Source: Sipunculus nudus (lineage: Eukaryota > Annelida > Sipuncula > Golfingiida > Sipunculidae). Taken from it: DNA of 64,000 nucleotides. Numbering within the stretch: the first letter of the stretch is position 1; every line of letters begins with the position of its first letter. The notes under the pieces are model-generated. The model was not told the DNA's origin. It made no database searches and was given only the letters and a program-made list of their open reading frames with translations. The stretch lies in NCBI GenBank assembly GCA_026874595.1, contig CM049311.1:62209453-62273452 (forward strand), read 5' to 3'. The translations under genes were made by a program, and so were the position numbers. This document shows, in pieces, positions 34,778 through 43,574 of the stretch.

Positions 34778-36177
34778 AACAACTCAAAATTATTAAATTC
34801 AATATTGTAAATAATAATAATAATAGTAGTAATACTAACAACCCCCCTAACACCCCAAACGACAAACTCAAGATCATTCACATAAATACAAACAGCTTAA
34901 CCACCAAAAAACAAAGTTTATTAAATTATTTAACAAAAAACAACATACAAATCGCTCTGATAACAGAAACAAAACTCAAACCGGGTACCCATTTCTCGAT
35001 GGGACCCTACGACTTAATCAGAGCAGACAGAAAAACAGGAGCCGGAGGGGGCACGGCCATTTGTATAGATAGACAACTAAACTATACTATAAACAAATGG
35101 TTCGGGCATTTTAAAGCAGAAGCCCTCTCCGTGCGCATAAACAACGAACAAAACACAACCTCCCCCCTAGATATAATAGTTTATTACAATCCGCCACAAA
35201 ACAAATTACAACCGCAAATATTCAAAAAAATCAGAAATAACAGTAAAAATTACATAATCCTCGGAGACCTGAACGCCCCCCATGAAAATTACGGAGCGCG
35301 GTACACAAACGAGTCTAGGAGAATATTAATGAATGAACTCTCAGACGGTAATTTAATACTATTAAATGACGAAAACCCGACTTACTTTAACACCGCAAAC
35401 GGAGCGTGGAATATACTAGACCTCGCTCTAGCCACGCCAGAATTAGCTTTAAGCTCTGAATATTATGTGGGAGAGGATATAGGTTCAGATCATCTCCCAA
35501 TCCATTTAGATATAAACTGGGCACCACAGGTCGCGCCCCCGAAAAAATTCAGAGACCTGAAAAACGCAGACTGGGGAAAATTCCAAAAATACACGGACGA
35601 AAAAATGACCGATCCTGACGAGGTGGATGTTATTACCCACCTCCAAATTGATAACCTGACATACGAGATGACCCAGTCCATCACCGAAGCTATTAATATA
35701 ATAGCGCCCGAAAAAATAAATAAAAACAGAAATTGGTGGCACTTCACACCCAGAATCAGGGAACTTGTAAAACTCCGTCGCCGAGTCCGAAATTATCAAA
35801 AACGGACCCGCACGGCCGAAGCGAACCATCTATATAATAGAATAAATAAACTAACACAAAAAGCTATCCTAGAACAAAAACGCACACAATGGACAGACTA
35901 CATAAATAGCTTAGATGATAAAACAAACACAAAACAATTTTGGAACAAATTCAAACAATATTCAAACACAAGAACAAATCCCAGCACAGGGCAATCCCAA
36001 CCACTGTTAAAACCCGACGGCTCCGTAGCCGAAACCCCACAAAGCAAAGCAGATTTATTCGCGAACACCCTGGAAAAAATACACACAACACCAGAAGATG
36101 AAGATTTTAATGAAGAACTCTATGATACAGTTACTGAAACTATAGAAAACAACCCGATTTTATTCAAACACAAATAA
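34729..36177 (+). CDS. LINE ORF2 N-terminal part: APE-type endonuclease (frame broken at its 3' end)
   Basis: The frame is open from 34729 (after a stop at 34726) to the TAA at 36175. It lies at -1 relative to ORF1 and overlaps its end. There is no ATG until 34999, yet the endonuclease fold clearly begins earlier: KIIHINTNSL from about 34870 and the catalytic-type ETKL at 34966. Later motifs are GGGTAICI, LGDLNAPH and the GSDH triad segment at 35485-35493. Translation therefore probably depends on reinitiation, a non-AUG start or -1 frameshifting after ORF1. The endonuclease nicks target DNA to prime reverse transcription. The frame stops before the RT domain, and the RT continues one base back, so this copy is broken. 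Confidence 0.85.
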   Translation, partial: TNKQQIHAGIPCIIPIKQLKIIKFNIVNNNNNSSNTNNPPNTPNDKLKIIHINTNSLTTKKQSLLNYLTKNNIQIALITETKLKPGTHFSMGPYDLIRADRKTGAGGGTAICIDRQLNYTINKWFGHFKAEALSVRINNEQNTTSPLDIIVYYNPPQNKLQPQIFKKIRNNSKNYIILGDLNAPHENYGARYTNESRRILMNELSDGNLILLNDENPTYFNTANGAWNILDLALATPELALSSEYYVGEDIGSDHLPIHLDINWAPQVAPPKKFRDLKNADWGKFQKYTDEKMTDPDEVDVITHLQIDNLTYEMTQSITEAINIIAPEKINKNRNWWHFTPRIRELVKLRRRVRNYQKRTRTAEANHLYNRINKLTQKAILEQKRTQWTDYINSLDDKTNTKQFWNKFKQYSNTRTNPSTGQSQPLLKPDGSVAETPQSKADLFANTLEKIHTTPEDEDFNEELYDTVTETIENNPILFKHK

Positions 36178-36179
36178 AT

Positions 36180-37655
36180 GAAACAGATGATAATAACCCC
36201 GCAGTCAGGCCCGTTGCGCTAATTGAAATAAAACGCGCACTTAAAACAGCCAAGGGAAAATCAGCCCCAGGCGCAGACAACATCAACTACGTAATATTAA
36301 AAAAACTCCCCGACACCTGTTTAGAAAGAATAGCGAAATTATACACACTCTGCATTAACTGGGGATACTTCCCAGACGACTGGAAAAAAGCCGTAGTAAC
36401 AATGATTCCAAAACCCGGCAAAACACAAGACAAACCAACAAATTTCAGACCTATCAGCTTACTCCCCTGCATAGGAAAATTATTTGAAAAAATCCTAAAA
36501 AATAGGATAACCACGTTTTTGGACAACCGACCTCCCGAATTGGGGGGCCCATTTTTTAACCAAGATCAGTCCGGGTTCAGAGCGGGCAGATCCACCACCG
36601 ACCACATCCTCCGACTTAGCCAATCAATAACCACAGGTTTTAAACGGAGTCAATATACCCTAGCCACATTCCTCGATGTGGAAAAGGCTTTTGACTCCGT
36701 TTGGTCAGACGGAATCAGATACAAAATAATGAAATCCCATCTACCGAATAAAATAATCAGATTAATTTCATCCTTTCTACACAACAGGACTCTCAGAGTA
36801 AAAGTTAAAGGGACCCTATCACAAGAAATAACACTTAAAGCAGGGACCCCCCAGGGATCTGTTCTCAGCCCTCTATTATACATAATGTATGTAAATGACA
36901 TCCCCAAGACAGGACAACAACTGTGCGTATCACAATACGCTGATGACATTGCCATCTGGTCGACTGACACAAATCCAAAATACTCCAGAAATAAAGTACA
37001 GGCCCAATTACAAAGAATAGAAAACTGGTGCGACGACTGGAGAGTCCGCTTAAACCCCTCAAAAACACAAACTGTTTTATTTACAAAAGCTAAAAAACCC
37101 AAATATTTCGAGCCCCTAGAATTATTAGGTGAGGACCTCAAAGAACACAAAGAGGCAAAATTTCTAGGTGTAACATTCGACTCAAGAGCCACCTGGAAAC
37201 CACACATAGAGAACATAATCCAGAGAATGTGGAACAGAGTAAATATTCTAAAAGCTCTGTGCTACAAACATGACGGACCGAAAGCAGAAACGGCCAGTTA
37301 CCTGTACAAGCAATGGATCCGCCCTATAGGCACATATGGGTCCATCGCGTTTCTAGGCGCAGGGAAAACAATGTTAAATAAACTAGAAATCACACAAAAT
37401 AAAGCACTGAGAGCCATTCTCAGAACACACAAACTAAGAAAAACAAACGAATTAAGAGAAAAAACAAACACCCCCAAAATCACTGAATATCTAAAAGAAC
37501 AAGCAACAAACTCCTATGAAAGAATAAAAGAACTGGACACAATAAAACTACTTAAATATCAACACGATTACACACAACCTAAAAACAACATAAAAATAAA
37601 GTCCCCTCTAGATTACATTCTAGAAGGACAAAATCAACAACAACATAGTAAATAA
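36180..37655 (+). pseudogene. LINE ORF2 C-terminal part: reverse transcriptase, out of frame with the endonuclease
   Basis: Reverse transcriptase copies the element RNA at the nicked target. The frame reads without stops to 37655 and shows RT motifs in order: the KGKSAPGADNI region near 36255, IPKPGK and FRPISLL near 36407-36460, QSGFRAGRSTTDH near 36567, FLDVEKAFDSV near 36670, GTPQGSVLSPLLY near 36844, catalytic YADDIAIW at 36936, and FLGVTFD near 37159. It ends without RNase H, as in Jockey. It is joined to the endonuclease frame only through a one-base loss (or two-base gain) between about 36150 and 36178. It could also be a sequencing error, because the spot is A-rich. Confidence 0.85.
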
Positions 37656-39480
37656 TTAATAAAACAAATAAACTATATATTAAACATCCAAAAAACTACA
37701 CCAACAAGCCTTCTCAACGGATACACACAACACAGAACCCAACACTCACAAAAACAAGAGGTCAGCAATATGGGTCGCGACCCCGCACCTGTAAACCGAC
37801 CTGACCTCCATTCAACACACCCCGACCTTCGAGCAATAGGGGGATCGAATCTGCAGAGGTAAATTAGACCCCTGCAGCTGGCATCCCCTAATTTGCATAC
37901 AAGGTCTCCACAATCAATTAAGCACAACTAAGGCCCGTATCCATTTCACCCCCAAAATTAACCAACCTATTATTCCCCAAAGCCCAAAATTATAGCGAAA
38001 ACCTAAAGAACTTTCTAAAATCTTCCACTCCCCCAAATTTCTAAATTAAAAACCAAATATTAACGAGTGTACATAAGGTTCAAAACTAAAGAAAAATCAC
38101 TCCCCGGCCCTCCAAAATTTATAAGCGAAACAACGCCCCGTACCAACTTTAGCAACCAAATTAACAAACTAGAAAATAAAATACAACCCCAATTCCCTCA
38201 AAACCCACAGAACCCGCCCTAGACTTAAACATTAAGAAGTTTCGGCAAATAAAAATAGAAATTTTGGAAAAAAATTAATGCCAAAATCAGTAAAAACCGG
38301 CCCGACCATCAACTAAGCATCGGATCCTAGCTGCGGCGGGAACAATGCTTATCCCGCTGCAGCTGGCATCCCCTGTTTGGTATACAACACCCATTAAGCA
38401 TCAATTAACAGGTCAGGCCAAGGCACTAGGTAGGGGCCGCAACCTACATTAATTGACCCCTAAGACATCCCATCCCTCCACACAAATTAGTTACTGAACA
38501 TCGGCCCGCACAAATTTCAGGAACAAAATTAACGCACTTAAAATAGTAATAGAAACTCCAAATTAACAGGACACACTAAACTTTATCCATTCCCGAGTTT
38601 CACGAAATTACGTCGAAAAATAATAAAAATCATAAGAAATATCAGGCCCAGAAAATTAGAAAAAACACCCAGACCATCAATCAAACATCGGATCCTAGCT
38701 GCGGCGGGTACACAACTTACCCCGCTGCAGCTGGCATCCCCTGTTTTACATACTACAAAACACAATAATCAACCAACAGGTCAAGCCATGGCACTAGGCC
38801 GGGGCCGCGACCTACATTAATTGACCCACGACCCTCGAATACGCCCCATCCTTTCATACAAACTTTTCATCAAAACTACGGCCCGTACAAAGTTTAGGAA
38901 CGAAACAAACATACTTGAAATAATAATAGAAACTCGAAATTTACGGAACCCAAAAAACTCTATCCATACTAAAACCCTACGAAATTTTGACGAAAATAAA
39001 TAAATATCTTTAAAACTATTAGGCATAGGAAAATAGAAAAAACAACCCGACCATCAATTAATCATCGGATCCTAGCTGCAGAGGAACACAATACCTGTAC
39101 TCCCCTGCAGCTGGCATCCCCTAATTAACATATCAGCCCCGCCCCCCGACCAAACCGACTCCCAAACAATATAACAATAAAAATAAACCACAAAAACCAC
39201 CCACTTCCTAACAAAACGATAATAAAACCCACACTCAAAATAAAATAAAGCACTCGCCCCGACATGACAACAAAGAAAAACCACACACGAACAAAAAACA
39301 CAACTCTCACAGTAAACAAACCTCACTACACTCGTCCCCCCCCCCCTCCAAGTACAAACACAAAAATTAGAGAGCACATAAAAGAGCGCAAACCGCCCCC
39401 GCCCAAAAACAATCACTTACCAGTCTAGTAAAATACAACCTCCCTAACACCTTAAAAACAACAATAACAACATCCTTATA
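37656..39480 (+). repeat. Tandem repeat of about 370-480 bp in the LINE 3' region
   Basis: The phrase GCAGCTGGCATCCCCT recurs at 37874, 38359, 38727 and 39107. It is preceded by GGATCCTAGCTGCGGCGGG in three copies and a variant in the first. Each unit also holds a GGTCAGGCC/GGGGCCGC(A/G)ACCTACATTAATTGACC segment. Within a unit, GCTGCGGCGGG and CCCGCTGCAGC can pair as a stem. The strand remains A/C-rich and has no plus-strand frame of note. Minus-strand frames of up to 114 codons here are low complexity. Confidence 0.85.
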
Positions 39481-39499
39481 TTAAGCTAAAACTTTATTA

Positions 39500-40070
39500 A
39501 AACCCACAACAACATGAATCAAAGACAAAGTGCCCAAACCGGGTCACTACTATTGTCTGAGATTTATTCATTACATCTTCAATTAAACAACATACCAAAC
39601 ATCACCAAATATGGGATGAGTAATTCGCAGGCTCGGTCGAGACGCGTTTTACCTTCCCACAAAAATAAAAACCAAACAGAATAAAAGCAGAAACTACAAG
39701 GAACATAGAACAACTAACACTCAGTAATACACAATATTTTAATAAAGAACAATAATGACATAAATCAAAGACAAAGTGCCCAAACCGGGTCACTACTATT
39801 GTCGGAGATTTATTCATAACATCTTCAATTAAACAACACACCTAACGTCACCTGATATGGGATGAGTAATTCGCCGGCTCGGTCGAGACGCGTTTTACCT
39901 TTCCATAAAATAAAAACCAAACAAAATAAAAGCAAAAACTACAAGGAACACAGAACAATTAATACTCAGAAATACACAATATTTTATTAAAGAACAATAA
40001 TAACACAAATCGAAGGCAAAGTGCCCAAACCGGGACACTATTATTGCCGGAGATTAAAACAAGACACAAC
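39500..40070 (+). repeat. 245-bp tandem repeat, three units
   Basis: CAAAGACAAAGTGCCCAAAC starts near 39520, 39766 and 40011. Units share GGGTCACTACTATTGTC, ATGGGATGAGTAATTCG and GGTCGAGACGCGTTTTACC; the third is incomplete. Differences between units are few, so the array is young or homogenised. Confidence 0.9.
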
Positions 40071-40535
40071 TCTGGAAAATACATATTCACCGACACAACA
40101 CCGATCCACTAACCAATACTAATACACCCCCAATTAGAATAGAGCCATACTAAACCCATGTACAAAAAATGCACCATGCTGTTTTATACACCATTAACTT
40201 TTAACAAAAAAAAAAAACAAAAAAAAAAAAAAAAAGAGCACAATTCATGTAAATACACCACCTCACTCATCATTTTTTCATGCACACTAACCCACGTTTT
40301 TTATGATTTTTACCGGTTTTTTTCCCTTTTGTTTTTGTATTTTTCACAATATCGACGAAATATCTGGTTATCCGACGCTCATATATAAGATATAATTACA
40401 GATTTTATTAGTAATTTACAGCATCTCCGGCAGACCAGTGGCATGGAAACTGAAGCCGGCCACTAGCAAGTGGATGGAAACTGATGCCGCCACTAGCCTC
40501 AACTACCCCCGCCCCCTCCTCTCTCAGTCTGCGCT
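40071..40535 (+). other. A-tract and unassigned AC-rich sequence in the LINE 3' region
   Basis: An A-tract interrupted by single C lies at 40205-40235 and could be the original 3' end of a LINE. Further on, GGCATGGAAACTGAAGCCGGC and GGATGGAAACTGATGCCGCC phrases form a short direct repeat at about 40439-40494. Confidence 0.6.
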
Positions 40536-40542
40536 TATATAA

Positions 40543-40690
40543 AAATACTTCTTATAAGTATTTCCTATAAAAGTACATGACCATAAATATCTCTTAAAGA
40601 TATTTATGTGATACTTAACATAAAAGTACAAACTGAGAGTCCACCGGCCGCCCAGATTTCTAACTATAAAGATATCTCCTATAGATATCT
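40543..40690 (+). other. Three hairpins with similar 5-nt loops
   Basis: Hairpin 1: arms at 40543-40550 and 40556-40563, loop CTTAT. Hairpin 2: arms at 40582-40592 and 40598-40608, loop CTTAA. Hairpin 3: arms at 40670-40677 and 40683-40690, loop CCTAT. All stems are perfect (8, 11 and 8 bp) but differ in sequence. Confidence 0.75.
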
Positions 40691-41010
40691 CCTTTAGGCC
40701 AATATAAGGGTAAATGATCATGAGGTATTTTCTTAAAAAATCCCATGTGATACTCATAAAATTTATAAAGAAATCTACGGCCCCCCCCCCCCCCACCCCC
40801 ACCACGGACAACTACTACCCCTGACAACCACCAACAGCAGCATCCGACACCGACGCGCAAGTCCAGCGGCAGCCCCCCCACACCACCAGCGGAAGATTAG
40901 AGGGCACCCAGACGAGCGCACACCCCATCCGCCCACTGACAGCAACTTCCAAGACGACTACCCAGACCTACACCGGGACAGCTCCAGACAGACCAGACAA
41001 GACCCCCAAC

Positions 41011-41060
41011 AGTCCTTTTTAGGACTACCCCCCCCCCCCCCAACAGTCCTATTTAGGACT
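41011..41060 (+). other. Two AGTCCT/AGGACT stem-loops flanking a C-run
   Basis: 41011-41026 has loop TTTT and 41045-41060 has loop ATTT. Both are preceded by CCCCCAAC. A C-run separates them. They duplicate the stem-loop of the LINE 5' UTR at 32901. Confidence 0.75.
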
Positions 41061-41080
41061 AATCAATCACTAATCGACCT

Positions 41081-41286
41081 GGCAGCGGACAGACAGACAA
41101 CTTTAGGTCCGCTGCCTGCCACAAGACCAAGACCCAAGACCAAGCCTCAAGACAAGTCAAGACTGGTAGCCCTAGGACAAGCCAAGAGAAGACAAGACCA
41201 CCCCGACAGCCGGAACCCAAGTCAAGACTAGCAAGACAAGCCAAGAATCCCTGACAGTGGGCAGACAGACAACTTTAGGCCCACTG
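41081..41286 (+). other. Pair of hairpins with identical 16-nt loop and different compensated stems
   Basis: In the first, GGCAGCGGAC (41081-41090) pairs with 41107-41116. In the second, CAGTGGGC (41255-41262) pairs with 41279-41286. Both enclose the same loop, AGACAGACAACTTTAG. The intervening sequence is rich in CAAGAC words. Confidence 0.8.
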
Positions 41287-41334
41287 CTCGGGGACCAGCC
41301 GAAGACCAAGCCAAGACAGCCTGCCCGATCCAAG

Positions 41335-41619
41335 CTACAGGAAGTCCGGCTCTTCGCGGTAGGAGTTGTTCTGGCGGCGGTCTGGGTTTCCCTGCTCGTG
41401 TTGGGGTCTCTCTGTTGTGGTGCGCATCCTGCTCGGGGATGTCGCTCGCGACCGGGTTCGTGGGGGCAGCGGCTTTGCTGCTGGTATCCGTGCGGTGAGT
41501 GGCCCGCTCGGGGCTTTGTGGGTGTGGATGATGTAGCTTTCTCGGTCACCGGTGCGGGTGCCTGCTGGTGGCCCTTCGCTGCTCCTTGGCTTGGCTTGTG
41601 TGGCAATTTTCGGCATCAA
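41335..41619 (-). other. Open frame of a possible retroelement ORF1 fragment, inverse orientation
   Basis: From about 41330 the plus strand becomes G/T-rich, so the minus strand has the A/C-rich bias of the LINE. Overlapping minus-strand frames (94 and 144 codons) encode P, T, S, R and Q-rich low-complexity peptide starting MMPKIATQAKPRSSEG. That style is common at the start of LINE ORF1 proteins, but no zinc knuckle is present. It could be the inverted 5' part of a second retroelement, or simply GC-rich non-coding DNA. Low confidence. Confidence 0.25.
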
Positions 41620-41634
41620 AATTATAGTCTAAAG

Positions 41635-41681
41635 AGACAGGCCGGGGCGGTGGTCCCAGACCACCTCAACCGTGTCTGTCT
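41635..41681. other. Hairpin near the right edge of the 9-kb unit
   Basis: Inner arms GGTGGTC (41649-41655) and GACCACC (41659-41665), with outer AGACAG (41635) and CTGTCT (41676). It ends 27 bp before the right direct repeat. Confidence 0.6.
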
Positions 41682-41708
41682 AGTGACTCAAAATACTAGT
41701 TCTAGTCT

Positions 41709-41722
41709 AGAGCTGAATATCC
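41709..41722. repeat. Right copy of the 14-bp direct repeat, probable target-site duplication
   Basis: Identical to 32703-32716. It lies where the biased composition gives way to ordinary AT-rich sequence. Confidence 0.65.
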
Positions 41723-41899
41723 ATGATTGTAACATTGCCTGGTATAATGAATAACTTAAATCATAAATCTGAATTTTTAAAAGCTTTTAAAAAAACTTTC
41801 TTGTCAATATTAACCAAAGATAACCTGAAATCTAAATGTCTAGTGGCATGATGTAATAGATGCTAATAAACTGGTGCCAGGCTAGATGTAACAGCATTA
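41723..41899. other. No feature seen
   Basis: Short AT-rich interval. Decayed family C sequence may begin within it. Confidence 0.3.
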
Positions 41900-42953
41900 C
41901 ACAGCTAACATATATGGTAAAATTACTCAATTCAATCTCCATAATTAAGCCAAAACTCATTCATGTGGAACCATTAATGACAATTATTATAAGAATTATT
42001 GTAGGAATTATTCTTGTAAAATATTTAACAAACTGGCTTCAGTGGCATCAGTCGAAAAATCTTTCGCAGGTTTATAACTCATATAGGACGATACAGCAAA
42101 CTGGCTAACTTCAGCTTCCCATTACTAAGCCAAAAAGCACTGAACCAAAACCATTTGAACAAAGTGGAATTATCAACATCTGAGGATAATTAATGTGTGA
42201 AATTTAAGATTTTTGCCCAGTGGTTTTTGAGGAGAAGATCTTTGTAGCCACTGAGCTAAAATGGGCTGTTAAGGCATATGACTAAATTCAGCTTCCCATA
42301 ACTTAGCCAAAAGTCACTGAAAAGAGACCATTTGAACAAACTTCAAAAAGCACTACCCTCGGTTCATTTCTGTCGATATTAAACATTTTGGCCATATGGT
42401 TTCAGAGAAGAAGTTTTTTGTAGCCCTCAGTGTGATACAGGCACTGAAGACCCTGTACAAAAAAGGCCAATGCAGGTGGCGCCACCAATACCTCAATTTC
42501 AGATATGACCTATTTGACCAACATAAGCATAAAATTTGGTGATGATAGCTCCAGCCATTTCCAAGATTTAAATTTTAATATGCTTTTTTGCACAGTTAAC
42601 AAAGTTCAACCTCCTGTATCTCGGCCAAAAATCTCCAAACTGGAACCATTCGAACAAACTTGAGAAAGATTGTTCCAGGGATCATTTCTGTGAAATATTG
42701 GACAATTTAGCTAGACATTTTTGGAGCAGAAGACTTTTAAAGCTTTTTTAGCTTTTTCCTAAAAAATCTAAGAAAATGCAGTTAGAAAAAAAATGAACAA
42801 AATCTGATATAGTTTTTTGGATGACTGATTATTTGCAAAAAATTTGGTGATGCTAGCTTGTGCGGTTTTTGAGATAGCTATGGTTAAGTATAGACGATGC
42901 ATGACACACGACAGATGACGCACCATCGCATAAGCTTACAGGTTCGCTAAAAA
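41900..42953 (+). mobile_element. Family C element, 5'-truncated
   Basis: The body matches 26160-27100 of the long copy, with phrases such as GAGAAGATCTTTGTAGCCA. A perfect GGTGGCGCCACC lies at 42475-42486. The 3' STIR ACAGGTTCGC is at 42938-42947, ending in CTAAAAAAA. No family C 5' end is visible, and the left limit is approximate. Confidence 0.7.
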
Positions 42954-43574
42954 AAGTGCGAGTTTACAATACTACCAGCCTTACAGGAAGAGGGTACGGT
43001 ATAAACTATGGTTCCTTTTGGGATGATTTTAGCTCAACATGTCTAACTGTTTGGGCACCATTTGCCATGAAGCCACTTATGCCCCTTCAGAAAGACAGGC
43101 ATTCTTTTGGAACTATGTTGTTGTTGAAGCCACATGTATAAACACTGTGCCCAGAGATGCAGTATTGCTTCCTTGATCAATATCCTTGTCATGCAGATTG
43201 ACCAGTAATGCATTTAGCTAAATGATGGCTGGTTAATTGGATGGACCAATGCTCAGCCACTCCTGCTTTGGTACAGCATGTTCTTGCATTGATGTTTCAA
43301 CTGTTGTGTCAACCAAATATTATTGTAACACTCAGATATGTTTATCATTTGAAACAAATTATACAGCATTTTTAAATTTCAAAGCATAAAAGGTTACATC
43401 TGTTACTTGGAAGAATATAACAAAATTACCAACTTCAAACAATATTAACACAACTTCAGTTTTCATAAAAGCATCACTAAATCTGATGTAATATTTTCAA
43501 GAACATCAGTTTATATTACATATATATAAAAACAGTAAACCAGTAGCATTAACATTTGCGTTTTCCAGAATCTA
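42954..43574. other. AT-rich sequence, no feature seen
   Basis: No supported gene or repeat. Confidence 0.45.

Larger units (their letters stand above)
32717..41708 (+). mobile_element. Jockey-type LINE with very long structured 3' region (about 9 kb)
   Basis: The unit has a 5' UTR (about 440 nt), ORF1 (33155-34777), ORF2 (about 34729-37655, one frameshift) and about 4 kb of non-coding sequence with tandem repeats and hairpins. The plus strand is strikingly A/C-rich and G-poor up to about 41330, after which it turns G/T-rich. A 14-bp direct repeat marks both ends. Gag-like ORF1 with CCHC knuckles, APE endonuclease, reverse transcriptase and no RNase H after the RT fit the Jockey clade of non-LTR retrotransposons. 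There is no long poly(A) at the right edge; the A-tract is internal at 40205-40235. Alternatives are a LINE inserted into an earlier element, or two elements side by side. Confidence 0.65.

Noticed and set aside
39072-39416. 114-codon minus-strand frame
   Set aside because: It lies in G-poor LINE 3' sequence; the peptide is F/V/C/Y-rich low complexity with no motif.
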